Source: Paramacrobiotus metropolitanus (lineage: Eukaryota > Tardigrada > Eutardigrada > Parachela > Macrobiotidae). Taken from it: a stretch of 64,000 bases of DNA. The DNA is taken from positions 496,001 through 560,000 of the forward strand of contig NW_026570312.1 of the NCBI RefSeq assembly GCF_019649055.1. Direction: 5' to 3'. Shown piece by piece: positions 39,101 to 49,269 of the stretch. Numbering within the stretch: position 1 is the stretch's first letter; the number at the start of each line of letters is the position of its first letter. The notes under the pieces were generated by a model, which ran no database searches, was not told the origin of the DNA, and saw only the letters and a program-made list of their open reading frames with translations. The translations under genes were made by a program, and so were the position numbers.

Positions 39101-42100
39101 GAGACGCCGGCCCATGTCTCCGTCATAGCACGGTAAGAAACCTACGAATAACCTAAGAAAACCTAAAAAACCGAGCAAACCTGAAAATCTTCTATACCTT
39201 ATAGAATCTCGGAAATATAAGAAATATAAAGAATAAACAAAAATATAAAAAAGCCAAATACAAAAATTAGATTAAAAATACAAATGTGTGAGAAAATCTA
39301 GGGAAGCAAATCTATTTAAAACAATTAAAAAGAATTTTAATTTTAAGAAAATATAGAAACTCAAAAATATAACCTAAAATATTTTGAAAAATTAATTTTT
39401 GAAAACTTTAAGTGGTATCTGTAAAGGAAAAATTGAATGAAGGCATCTAAGAAACCTAAGACATATAAGAAACCCGAGAAATTGAAGAGCTGTAAAACCT
39501 AAGAAAACAGTGAACTTTATAAAAATCTTTGTATGTTGCGCAGTGTTCTGATGATTTTTTTGATGAATCAGTAGAAATCCAAGAAACCAGTGACCTTTAT
39601 AAAAATCTTTGTATGTTGCGCAGTGTTCTGATGATTTTTTTCACAGAGCGGAACCCCTCCGGCACGCCAGCCCGCAGGTCTCGAGCGCGGCCCCCGCCCC
39701 GGTGTCGCTGACGCCGCAGCGCAGCGCCAGCAGCAGCCTCTTCAACCCGCTACTGCACTCGCCCAACCCCGTCAACCCCCTGACGCCGCACATCTTCCAC
39801 TCGCCCCCGGTGGCCCCCCTGTCCCCCTCCTTCCCCCCGCAGGGCGGCGGTCCCGGCGGCAACAGCCACGGCCTGGGCCCGCTGTCCTCCGTGGCCTTCT
39901 CGGCGGCCGGTGGTGGCGGACCGGCGGCGTCCTCGCGCTGGAGCATGTTCTCCTCGCCGCTGATGGGGCTCGGATCCAATATGAGCTTCGCCGCCGCCAT
40001 GTCGGCCAATCCCATGGCCATGCTGGCTTCCGGTAAGGGAAAACTGACTGTGCAGCGTTTTCTTATGTTTTCTCATGTTTTCTTATACTTTTCGCAGGTT
40101 TTGACAGGCAGACCGGTTTCTTCGGGTTCCCCTCGCTGCCCGGCGGCCCCGGCGGTCTGGCCGTCAGCACGCCCGGTCCGGCCTTCCCCGGGGGCGGCGG
40201 GCATTCCTTCCTCAGCACTTCCGGAGTGGCGACATCCATGCCTTCCTTCTCATCAGGCGTAAGCAGTTTTTTATTATCTTATCCAGTAACAGCAGTTTTT
40301 TGTTTATTTAAATTACTGATATCTACTCTTATAAACTTATTTTCTATATCTTATAAACTTATTTTTCATTTAGCGAATATCCTGATTTATTTACCAAGAA
40401 AAATAAAATTCAGCAGTATTTGTTTCACAGTTTTATTTAGATTGAGAAATAAGAAGAAATTCTGGTTTTTAATTTATCTCATTGGAAAATAGTAGTAAAA
40501 TTTTTTTATTCAAATGAATTCATAAATTTTCAAAATTATTTAAAACGTTAAAAAAATTTTGGTTTAATGTTTAAAACCATTTAAAGTTTTAAAAAGGAAA
40601 AATTAATTCCTTTTTTTGTCAATTTAATAAATTATCCCCGCTGGAAAATATCAGATCTATTAAAAAAAACTGTGAAAATATACTCGTATATTAAGTAGAT
40701 TTTTTATCCTTTTTCGCTTATTTAATTGCTTTTTGTTGGACAGTTGCCAGGACTGCCGGGCTCGATGCCGGGATTCCCGGTGCCGGGGCTTCCGCACGGC
40801 CTGGCCAGCCCGCCTAACCCCCTGACGGGCGGCGGCATCCCCGGTCTGTCGCTGCCGCCGCCGCCCAGCGCCGTGGCCCCGCCGCCGCCCAAACAGCCGG
40901 GCAAGTGGTGCGCCATGCACGTGCGCATCGCCTGGGAGATCTACAACCACCAGCGCAAGCAGCAGCAGCAGAACGACAACGCCGCCGAGGCGCTGCGCCT
41001 GGGCGATCTGTCGGCCGCCGTGGCCAGCGGTCGGCCCGGCCAGGAGCTGCCGTTGTCGGCGCGCGGCCTGGCCCTGCACATGGGCGCCCTGCCGCCGCCG
41101 CCGTCGCATTCCCTGTCGCTGAGTCTTCCCACGCCCGCCACTTTCGCATCCAGTACGTTGGCCGTTTATTGAACAAGATTAACGTTGTTTTCCTTATATT
41201 TTTCTAAATTTTCTGTAGCTTGTTTTACTAGAAAAGTTAGAAAAGGCATATAGCCTATTTTATTAGACAACTTAAATAAAAACATATAAATAAATAATAA
41301 GTTAATGGATTCTGTTGCTGTGAATTTGTGACTAACTATTTTCGTTCATGTCCTGTACTCGTATTTATGAAATAATAAAAATCATTTAGTTAAGGTTAAG
41401 ATTAAAAAAATAGTTATGATTTTTTAAAATTTTCTTATTGACTAAGATAATTTATAAAGAACGAGGAACTTTCTTCGAGACGTAAATAAGAAATAATCAC
41501 TCTATAAAATTTTTTATATTTTTGCGAGATAAAAGTGCCGACCTGTTTTGCAATTGTTCGTTTAGTAAAGCGGTTTATTAAACTAGAATAATTGTTGATG
41601 AATTAGGTGTTAATGAACAGAAAAAAAATTTAAAAGAGAAATGATAATGTGTTATTATTAGTCGCTTAGCTGGCTGTTTTTCGCGTATGAAACGGTGTGT
41701 TTGGTTGCGCAGGTTATTTCGCCCGGCCGGGAATGCCGGGCGCGGATCTGGCGTCCAGTCTGTTGCAGCCCGGTGCGGCCCGCATGCCCAGCGGATGGCC
41801 GGTAAGGCCGCCCTTCTACGGCCTTCCCCCGCAGCTCAGCGGACTCCCATTCCGTAAGTCATTTTCTCCGCGTTTACTGGAGCTTTTTTTCCATTAAAAA
41901 AAAAGAAAAATTTTGGGAAAAATATATGACAATAAACAGCGGAAAAAAATCGGGAAAAGAAAATCAATGTATGAAAAAATATTAAGATAAATATTAAAAT
42001 AAAATCTCATATTAAAGTCTATTAATATCTGCATATTAAAGTCTCCGACAAAAAAATCAGAAATAATTAAAACGATGAAAAGATTAATAAAAAGTAAACA

Positions 42101-43215
42101 TTTAAATAACGAGTAAATTATTGGAAAGGAAATCAGAAAAAAATGATAAATATTCGGAAACAAATAACTGAAACCGAGAAAATTGAAAATAAAATGTAAA
42201 AAGCTAATTTTCTTCCAGCGACATCCAATCCGCTGATGGGCGGGCGCGAGATGAACATGCTGCAGTCCAGCCTCTCCAACAGCCTGTCCAGCCCCTCGGC
42301 GGCGGCCCTCCAAGACGCCTGGCGGCGCCCCATGGCCTTCGGGGGCCTGGCCAGCCACTCCCCGCACACGGGGCCAGCCAGTCCTCCTCCCTCAAAGAGA
42401 ACGGCGAGAAGAAGCCCCCCGCGGCCCCCGAGGACCCCCCGCGCCCCGACAAGCGCCCCTCCGACGCCGACACCCGTGACCTGCGGGAACCCAAACGCAA
42501 ACGCACCCCGGCGCCCCCCTCCGACAAACCCCCGGCGCCCACCCCGCCCCCGGCCCCCGCCGACCCCAAAAAGGACGCCGGACACCCGCCGAGCACCGGC
42601 CCCTCCGCCAAAGCCATGGATCTCCGCAACCCCCGCAATCCGCCCACCCCGGAGCGGAAACCGCCGCCGGCGGACCTCCCGGGCCCCGGACCGGGCTTCC
42701 CGACGTTCCTGTCCTCGCAGCTGAACGCCGCGTCGGCCGCGTCCATGTTCCCGCCCTTCGCCAACATGTGGCCGCCCCCGGCCACCGCCGACGTCTTCTG
42801 GCGGTCGCGGGTGGCGTTGGAGCGCGAGCGGATGGAACGGGAGATGCTGCGATTACGTAACGGCCTCCCGCCCCCGGGGGGCGCCGGCGGCGGGCCTCCG
42901 ATGATGGCCAGTCTCCTGCGGGCGCCCTTCCCGGATCTGTACGGGATGTCCCTGCCCCCCGGGGTGCTGGCGACCCCCCCGGGACTGGGGATGTCCGGGG
43001 GCCCCGCGGCGCCCCTCCCGGTCAACGGGACGGGGGGCGGGGCCACCGGGAAGGAGTCCCCGGCCACCGCCACCGATTTATCCCGCGGGAAGTCCGGGTC
43101 TAGTCAGTCACGGGAGCGGGAGCGCGACCGCGACCGGGAACGGGAGAAACGCAAGGAACGCGAACGGGAACGCGAACGGGACGGCGCCGGCTCGAAGGAA
43201 CGCGAGAAAAGTTGA
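21102..43215 (+). CDS. AUTS2: AUTS2/fibrosin/tay family chromatin regulator
   Basis: Coding exons: 21102-21512, 26350-26868, 29202-29468, 33825-33911, 38648-39132, 39647-40032, 40098-40258, 40744-41152, 41713-41853, 42219-43215; about 1,288 codons. All phases match if one base is missing near 42360. Hallmarks: an N-terminal GFAIVSFVTKEDLD block (GFAIASF.. in vertebrate AUTS2/FBRS/FBRSL1), then ERLRRKEDEAKKKKK. Next come acidic runs and Lys-rich linkers; a Lys/Arg/Glu-rich SR-like stretch; Pro/His-rich low complexity; the signature GKWCAMHVRIAWEIYNHQRK in exon 8; and a C-terminal R/E/D tail (RERERDRDREREKR). Family members are nuclear and act with non-canonical PRC1 and CBP/p300 in neural gene activation (known for vertebrates; inferred here). 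The start ATG at 21102 is preceded by an in-frame TAA at 21078. Introns of about 4.8, 2.3, 4.4 and 4.7 kb are very long beside the 60-1,000-bp introns of neighbouring genes. Confidence 0.85.
24629..24692. repeat. 14-bp-arm inverted repeat
   Basis: TCACCTGAGGACAC (from 24631) and GTGTCCTCAGGTGA (to 24690) can pair around a GC-rich loop of about 32 nt containing TTATATATGC. It lies in intron 2 of the AUTS2-like gene. Possible RNA hairpin or element end. Confidence 0.5.
24968..25210. repeat. Dispersed intronic repeat, copy 3
   Basis: Starts 'tttcagacgtttcacatttc', continues with the 'ttaaatgccgatttaataaa' block and a tail resembling 'cttattggttacagaaaaaa'. Related in order and sequence to copies at 4738 and 18810. 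Confidence 0.6.
28090..28360. repeat. Old copy of the intronic repeat seen at 29490-29700
   Basis: It shares 'tatctggttaattcc', 'acgcacgagactctag' and, further on, 'gttttcattaatcaagaacg' in the same order and spacing as 29490-29700. The copies flank exon 3 of the AUTS2-like gene, one in intron 2 and one in intron 3. Confidence 0.6.
29590..30245. repeat. Three-copy tandem repeat of about 230-265 bp in intron 3
   Basis: Each unit has, in order, 'gt(a/g)cgtaagc(c/g)gaagtg', a 'gccaagaatgttttcatt' block with 'aagaacgaaagtta', and a segment with 'cgctaggcaggcaggtgga' (in the first) to 'gatccgcagcgtcagtttac'. Unit starts are near 29591, 29857 and 30089. No ORF or inverted ends. Confidence 0.65.
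30250..33620. other. Non-coding interior of AUTS2-like intron 3
   Basis: Moderately GC-rich with simple GAGAGA and TGTGTG tracts (e.g. 32100-32130, 33104-33140) and no coding signal with family motifs. Conserved regulatory elements could lie here, but I see none I can name. Confidence 0.4.
31445..31495. repeat. Short dispersed repeat, copy B
   Basis: Matches the 'tagccgaataaagcaatcgc' string and following bases at 11640-11700. Lies in intron 3 of the AUTS2-like gene. Confidence 0.5.
33625..33702 (-). mobile_element. LINE-like 3' end with (ATT)n tail, copy 2
   Basis: (TTA)n with one C interruption, then 'acggcacaagagcagac' and 'gacttctagtctggtcgaa'. It is the second copy of the tail described at 19388-19513, about 120 bp upstream of exon 4 of the AUTS2-like gene. 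Confidence 0.6.
33825..33911 (+). CDS. Candidate small exon 4 of the AUTS2-like gene
   Basis: An island of codon-like GC-rich sequence inside a large intron reads GLRGEPPSADARGGSVIQLH then HSPLAADEK, followed by a clean donor (GAG AAG|GTAAAC). At 87 nt it is phase 0 on both sides, matching exons 3 and 5. The acceptor (TTGGAG) has a poor pyrimidine tract. The alternative acceptors nearby (CTCAG, ACCAG) would break phase. It may be an alternatively used exon. Confidence 0.5.
33920..38580. other. Non-coding AUTS2-like intron 4
   Basis: Contains long but unconvincing ORFs in GC-rich simple sequence (e.g. 34430-35014) and a dispersed repeat at 37355-37495. No domain, no splice-compatible exon and no RNA gene recognised. 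Confidence 0.4.
37355..37495. repeat. Dispersed repeat, copy 1
   Basis: Shares with 57650-57790 a series of matched words in order: 'gcggttgcaattg', 'ccggaagt', 'ctgaatttctttca', 'gttc.gctt', 'tttccacag/aaga' and 'aggttac'. Two diverged copies in non-coding DNA; class unknown. Confidence 0.55.
39501..39641. repeat. 80-bp tandem duplication spanning a 3' splice region
   Basis: The segment 'ctttataaaaatctttgta' through 'gttctgatgattttttt' occurs at about 39514-39561 and again 80 bp later, ending directly at the CACAG acceptor of exon 6 of the AUTS2-like gene. The first copy ends in TTTTTTTGATGAATCAG instead of TTTTTTTCACAG, so it has its own weak AG. Confidence 0.75.
42340..42390 (+). other. 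Frame break in the last exon of the AUTS2-like gene
   Basis: The upstream frame reads sensibly to SHSPHTG and then becomes Arg/Pro repeats ending at a stop (42724). The +1 frame reads SQSSSLKENGEKKPPAAPED and continues to the true end at 43215. One missing C in a CCCC run or G in a GGGG run between 42356 and 42378 would explain it. There is no donor/acceptor pair for an intron here. Confidence 0.75.
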
Positions 43216-43636
43216 ATGGAAGGGTTTTGGCGCGCTTTTTTTGTTGTGTATGGACGAGGAACAGGGAAGTGACGGTGGTGCGCAGCGTTGATCTGGGAAG
43301 AGTGTTTTTCTCTGTTTTTTGTTTTGAAGCACTTGTTGCCATTGATAAACGATCTTCAGATTATGGGAATAGTAGAGAGTCTTTTGTTGGCCCCTTTGTA
43401 TTACCTTGCACAGTTACTTACGCATTACTTTAATGGAATGTTACACTGGAGAGAAATTGATCAGTAAATTCGACAATCAAATCCGGCGTTTGGCTTCTTG
43501 TGTTAAACGCGTAATACAGTAATAATTATAGTCTTTTTTAATCAGTAAAAAATTAAAAAGCTGTAAAATTCACAGTATCCTATCGGCAAATATACGAATT
43601 ATATTCCATAGAATTAAATGTTATCAAAAAAATGGG

Positions 43637-43642
43637 AATAAA
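43637..43642 (+). terminator. Polyadenylation signal AATAAA for the AUTS2-like gene
   Basis: The first AATAAA hexamer downstream of the stop at 43215 lies about 420 bp on, in AT-rich DNA and before the opposite-strand Kelch gene. A 3'UTR of this length is reasonable. Placement is by sequence only. Confidence 0.45.
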
Positions 43643-44065
43643 GCGCAAAAAAAAACTCAAATAATAGGAAAAAAGGAGATAAAAGCGAATACAAATGGGA
43701 AAAACAGGCAAACAAAAAGCAGCGAAAATGCTGTTAAAATCTTAGTGAAATGAGAGAAATTAAAAATGCGACTAAAATTTACATGCCATTGATGCCGATC
43801 CATTCGCGAATTTATATATTTTGAGAAAATAAATAAATACAAACAAGACGGCGAATTAATATACAAATGGCAGTTTTTTTTACGAATAATTAAACAAATT
43901 AAATGCGAATAATTAAATACAAAAACATGCCAATAAATTGGATACTTATATGAAATAAATGCAAGTAAAAGAGTCGATTGCATGGAAATGTAAGCAAATA
44001 AAATGCAAAAAAAAATTAAATACCAGTAGAAAATGTAAATAAATTGCAAACGATATAACCAGCAA

Positions 44066-45113
44066 CTAACAACATATGGTCACTTGATTGCGACGCGATG
44101 GCCCCGCCCATTCCTTATCCCTTTCATCCCGAAGCGGAACTTCCCGCCATTTATCCGCCCGCGCATCGTACGCTTCCATGGTGTCGACCGGCGTCACGGT
44201 GCGGTCGCTCTGTCCGCCGAACACATACAGCTGACCGTCGACGACAAAACCGGCATGACAACACCGCGGCTGGAGCACATCCGCGGTCCGCTCCCATCTG
44301 TGCGTCTGCCGGTTGAACCGCTCGCAAGCGCTTAAGCAGTCGTCAGACCAACCGCCCGTGACGTAGATAAATTCGTCCACCACGGTCGCTGCGTGTTCGC
44401 GTCGCGCTATCAACATTTCCGGTAGCGTAGTCCAATGTTTAGTGGTGAGATTAAATAACTCCGCCGCCCGGCTGGCGGTCGACGATGAGTGCCAGCCGCC
44501 GCAATAGAAAATTCCCTCACTCGTGCATACACTGGCGTAATCGCCCCTAAAACAAAGCATGAATTATTTTATTTAAAAATACTTTTTATTTTAAAGATAT
44601 TTTCTAAATCAATTTTTATACAAGGTTTTATACAAGGTTTTAAACAAGGTTTTATACAATATTTTTCACAAATATTTTTGTAGTGACTGATTGACTAACC
44701 GGACATCGCTTCCGTTAGTCGGAGGATTCGACAAATCCTCCGTTTCTCCGCTGCGCCAATCCACACGTACAAACCGCGTGTCGGCGACGTTCCCCCTCGT
44801 GAATCCGTATACGGCTCCCCCGACGCACATTGGTCGGTGTGAACGGAGAAAGCGGAGATCGTTGACGACCGGGACCTGGCGAAAGGTCACGGTAGTACGG
44901 TGGACGTCCAGGGCGATGGACATCCAGCCGACGCCGGCGTCGTTCAAGCGCGCTTTGCGGAGGATCTCCCCGGTGGGCAAGCGGGTGCAGGATGGCATAA
45001 ATCGCGTTGTGGTCAAGCTGTTCGGAAGGGAGAGGCTCTCCAGGACACCGGAAGTGGCGTGGAACCTGGAGAGCTGCAGGTTGGACGCCTCGGTAGAATC
45101 CCGGTCCGCGGTG
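44066..45113 (-). CDS. Kelch-repeat protein (3' exons)
   Basis: Exons 45113-44700 and 44546-44066 (stop TAG) join in frame (phase 2, Arg codon). The first exon reads from TADRDSTEASNLQLSRFHA and contains a degenerate Kelch-like blade (MCVGGAVYGFTRG). The second has clear Kelch blades with the GG..Y and W pattern: GIFYCGGWHSSS..WTTLPEM, FIYVTGGWSDDC..WERTADV, LYVFGGQSD..WREVPLRD. Kelch propellers usually act as substrate or actin-binding modules; no BTB/BACK domain is visible here. The exon at 45113 starts at a TTTTTCAG acceptor, so at least one 5' exon is missing from this model. A Cys-rich ORF upstream (45550-45257) does not offer a phase-compatible donor. The gene is tail-to-tail with the AUTS2-like gene. 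Confidence 0.65.
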
Positions 45114-45256
45114 CTGAAAAAAAAAAGAAAAGGAATTCTGACGGGGAAGGCGAGGGTGGCGCAGCTGGACGCAAAGCATCGCCAACCAGCTGCTGCATCC
45201 TGATTGATTGATAGAAAGATTGTTTATTGAGTAGCCAAGTCGGGGACAATTCGGCG

Positions 45257-45550
45257 CTATTCACGAAGAACGTCAAATATACTACGGCTAGTCAAGTCAC
45301 CGCACTCCGTTAAACAACAGTAATACGCGTACATCTCACGTGCGGCGTCACAGCGGCAACGTTGGTCTTGGACGACCACAGGAATATGCATGCTGCTCTG
45401 GATGTTTAACAGGTTAATTATTCCACCAGGATAATGTTTGTAATAACTGGCATGACACGAAGCCAGCCCGCAGCTCGGGCAGTAAATAAGCGTCGTCATC
45501 GCAACTGACAAGCCGGTGTGTTTGTCGCACAACTCGCACGCACAGTCCAT
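45257..45550 (-). CDS. Hypothetical cysteine-rich ORF (97 codons)
   Basis: ATG at 45550, stop TAG at 45257. Eleven cysteines, including CACELC, YCPSCGLASC, CRC and YYCC, could bind zinc in a B-box or RING-like manner, but the spacing does not fit a family I can name. It may be an exon of the Kelch gene or of an unrelated one, or a chance ORF. Low confidence. Confidence 0.25.
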   Translation of the reverse strand: MDCACELCDKHTGLSVAMTTLIYCPSCGLASCHASYYKHYPGGIINLLNIQSSMHIPVVVQDQRCRCDAAREMYAYYCCLTECGDLTSRSIFDVLRE

Positions 45551-46442
45551 GCCGGTACAGCGCTTGGAGTGAGTAATTTATCGTCAGTGAACCCTTATCC
45601 CATTAAAATTAATGTCGGTTGTAATCCGCTTGCTACGGTTGTACGTAGAGATACTCGTGTAATGTTTAATGAGTTCTTCACGTGGCTCTAATGTTGTACA
45701 CGGGTAATGAGCAAAGGTTGCTAACTCCCTCGTAAATCGTAATCTCCCAGAATACCAAACCTCCCGGTAAATCCGGGATTTAAAGAAAAGCGGGCACCAC
45801 TGTTTCATCTCGGTAGTTGTAAATGCTACGGCTGCTTTGACTTGGGCGTAACCCGGGAATTTATAATAAGTTTTTGCTGTTTTCTTTCGTGCTTATTATC
45901 CTGACCGGACGCGGCGTTTACCACTATAGCAATCAACATACTATAGTGGGAACAGACGGCGTATAACTGCATGTATAATAATTGCACAACACCGGCGCGG
46001 CAAAGCGGCAAACAACATGGATGCGTAATATCAAACTACTTTCGAGTTTTCCACATTAACATCCAAACTGCCGGCTTGGCACGTTGTTTCCATTAGCCAG
46101 CGCATTCCAGCCGGATTCCAGCTGTAATACGCCGAATGCCGTGGCAGCGGGAAAAAAGCCGGCTGCTGAGTCAAGCAGATTTCCATACGGGCGACTGACA
46201 CATCCCCGCCAAACAGAACAATCCAAAACGTGCTGCGGTCACACTGTTGACACTCCACACACAACACCCCAACCGGCATTTGACGCATGTGCCTACCTGT
46301 TGAGCCGCTTATAACAGCATTGCCGGTAACTTCCTGTGCTATTATAATTCAGTCGCTCTCTTATTTCTACAGCTGATCGCTGCACGCCAGCCCAGCATAA
46401 TCATTTTAATTTCTATTAGAAATTTATTTACCCGCTCTATAA

Positions 46443-49267
46443 ATGTATTTACCGTACATTCCTGTTTTGATCCTCGGGACGTTCCTTTCCCTTACTTCCG
46501 GTCAGGAGGGCCACGTGACACTCCCGTCCGGCGTCACGTTTTACGGCGACGCTGTTCCGTCGCAGTCGCAACCCGGCCGGTATGGCTACGCCTATCTGGG
46601 CATCCGTTACGGCGTGGCCCGCCGCTTTGAGGTACGTGGCAGCTTCTCTTCCCTTATCCCTGATTATACGGCTGACGTTCTCGGTGTTTGGACAGCCACC
46701 CATGGAGAACTTTGACTTCACATATTTATCCAACCAATCCCGGCCGCGGCAGGGTCCGGTGTGTCCCCAGGCGAGCATGGGACCGCCGGGACTGTCCCCG
46801 TCGGGATCCGGGTCGTCGGGAATGCCCTCCTCTGGAATGGTCCCCCCGGGAATGTCCTCATCAGGCAACTTCTCGGGAATGCCTTCGTCGGGAATGTTCC
46901 CGCCCGGAATGTCCTCATCGGGAATGTTCCAACCGGGAATGACCACACCGGGAACGTCCTCTGGAATGCCCTCGTCTGGGATGTTCCCACAAGGAATGTC
47001 CTCATCGGGGATGTCCTCAGGAATGCTTCCGTCTGGGATGTTCCCACCGGGAATGACCACGCCAGGAATGACCTTCCCCGGAATGCCCTCTTCGGGAACG
47101 ACCCCGTCGGGAATGGTCCCCCCGATGATGGCCCCGAAGGTCATGAACGAGGACTGCTTGTATCTGGACGTGTACGTCCCGCCCACGGGGCACGGTCCCC
47201 GGGGTGAACGCCTGCCGCCGCTGCCGGTGATGGTGTACATTTACGGCGGCGCATTGCAATGTAATGATAATTTCCTTGTTACCGGCATTGGATATGTGGA
47301 TTTTACTGCTACTTAATTCTGCGTTGTTCATTTATTTACAGCCGGTGACAAGGACTCGTTTAATAGTTCCGCGTTGGCCGACAGTATCAACGCGGTGATC
47401 GTCACCATCAATTATCGCGTCAACGTTTTCGGTGAGTCGGAACTATTTATTAAATATGCTTAGTGTGAATATAATTTATTTAAAACAGTTCCTTTTTAAT
47501 TTTTTCGTACTACAGTAATAGTTAATTATAATTTTTTTTCCGCATTTTTTTGACGACGGGAATTTAATTTAAACAGGATTTCTGAGCACCGCCGACGGGG
47601 TGGCCAGCGGCAACTACGGCGTGGCCGACTGCAAGCTGGCGCTGCGCTGGATCCGCGCCAACATCTTGCGCTTTGGCGGTGACCCGAACGCAATCACCAT
47701 CTTCGGCGAGAGCGCCGGCGCCACCATGGTCTCGGCGCTTCTCCTTGATCCCAATGTCCGACGTACGTGAGAACGTTTCTAATTTGTTATAACTAAAATA
47801 AGGTCCTGGTGTGTGCAGGAGAGGTCCGCGGGGCGGTGATGATGAGCGGAAGCGTCATGGTGGACACCCTGTACATCCGGGATCCGCGCTCTGAGGCCTT
47901 CGCCTTCGGGAACGCGGTGGGCTGCTCCAGCAGCACCACGGCGCAACTGGTGGCCTGCTTGAAGCAGTTGCCGGCGGAGCAAATCACGCAGGCGGCATCC
48001 GTCGCCTCCCAAGGCAGGGTACGTTGAGCCGCTTTAAAAATCTAAGAAACCCAAGAAATCTAAGAAATAGTCAGTTTCCGGGCATGCTAACAATCTTCCA
48101 CCGATTGTCGTAGATTACGCAAAAGTACGGCTTGGTGGTGGATCACGATCACATCCGGGATCTGCCGGTCCGCGCACTGCAACGAGAAACCCGAGACCCC
48201 TCCAACGCCGTCAGCATCCTAACAGGATATCTCCGGGAAGACGTCTCCTTCCTGTTGCAGTGTAAGTAAACACTCATAATTGTGAGAACTCTGAAGTGAG
48301 CGCCGCTGCATTTATCGGCAGTGACCTTTCCGAATCTCTTCGACCAAAACCAGCCGCTGACACTAGAAACGGTGTGTGATTTGATCGCCCGGCAATTCCT
48401 GCTGACCAGCACCGGTTCCGGCCAGGTGTGTAGCCAACCCAATTACGCGCTGGCGCAGCGTGTTATGCAGCGCTTCAACATGACCATTAGCGATACGCGC
48501 CAACAGCTGCTATGGAAGCTCTTCCAGGTATGTTATCATGCATCTGCTTATATAAATATACTTCTTTTATCATGAAGGTGAATGCGGACAAAATGATTGG
48601 AAGAGGGAGTCAGAACGTTATTTGTCAGAACCTTGCTGCGATTTTTACTTCCTTTAAATGAGCCATTTCGATCGTTTTTCAACCACCCCGAATCAGTGTA
48701 TTGGGTAATTTGCAGTTGGGCAGTGAATCACAGTTCGGGTATCCCGCCGCCAAGGAAGCAGCTTTCTACACCCAGCGCGGCCACCCGCCGGGCGGTTGGC
48801 AGCCGTCCAGCCAGGTTTTCCGGATCACATACGACGCCGGCACCGGTCTAGGTAGGTCCATCTGTCACCTACTGTTCCCCTCAAAGGTCACCGAGGTTGT
48901 CTTTCAGGGGCCTTCCATACGTTGGACATCCAGCATATCTTCGGCAATCCGTCGCCCTTTGGCGTACAACTCAACCCGGCGATGACCAACAGTATGCGGC
49001 AGATGCTGCGGCAAATAGCTTACAACGGGTATGTATTGTACTTCCGGTTGACAAAGAACAGGCTGACAGCGGTGTGTGTACTGCTGCAGACGAATGGAGG
49101 GCGCGGATTTCAGCCAGGGCGGCCGCTACATGGAGTTGAACCAGGCGGCGCAGTGGCAGCTCGGGACACACAACATGGTAGAGATGATCCGCTTCTGGGA
49201 TGAGGTGGCCAATACGCCCTGCCTCGCCACCAACACCAGCCAGCTCACGCGGTCGTCTGCAGCGTAG
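46443..49267 (+). CDS. Secreted carboxylesterase/cholinesterase-like enzyme
   Basis: Ten exons: 46443-46631, 46696-47260, 47342-47431, 47577-47762, 47819-48018, 48114-48261, 48322-48527, 48716-48851, 48908-49028, 49090-49267. All phases agree; 672 aa. N-terminal signal peptide (YLPYIPVLILGTFLSLTSG). An alpha/beta-hydrolase fold of the type-B carboxylesterase family: oxyanion YGGAL, INYRVNVFGFLS, nucleophile elbow FGESAGA, GNYGVADCKLALRW, and the His motif GAFHTLDIQHIFG. The usual acidic residue (DEG in relatives) appears as RED-V, so Asp may replace Glu; this needs an alignment. Between VCPQ and NEDCLYLDVYVP lies a run of (S/P)SGM/PPGM repeats, 130 residues between the two Cys. Likely an ester hydrolase in the secretory path or outside cells; choline specificity cannot be claimed. 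A decayed partial copy lies at 58258-59566. Confidence 0.85.
46790..47130 (+). repeat. Coding GGAATG-based repeat (SSGM/PPGM) in the esterase
   Basis: 'gggaatg' recurs every 12-24 bp through about 340 bp of exon 2, all in frame, giving PSSGM, MFPPGM and TTPGM units. The repeat sits between the two conserved cysteines that in relatives bound a short omega loop. Confidence 0.85.
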
Positions 49268-49269
49268 TG

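Noticed and set aside
42236-42724. Arg/Pro-rich continuation of the AUTS2-like last exon to a stop at 42724
   Set aside because: Composition becomes an out-of-frame RRPPP pattern, while the +1 frame is sensible and longer; treated as a frame break.
43657-44049. Minus-strand ORF of 130 codons with hydrophobic residues
   Set aside because: Pure AT-rich sequence; the Phe/Ile/Tyr content is what A/T-rich DNA gives by chance. It overlaps the probable 3'UTR end of the AUTS2-like gene.
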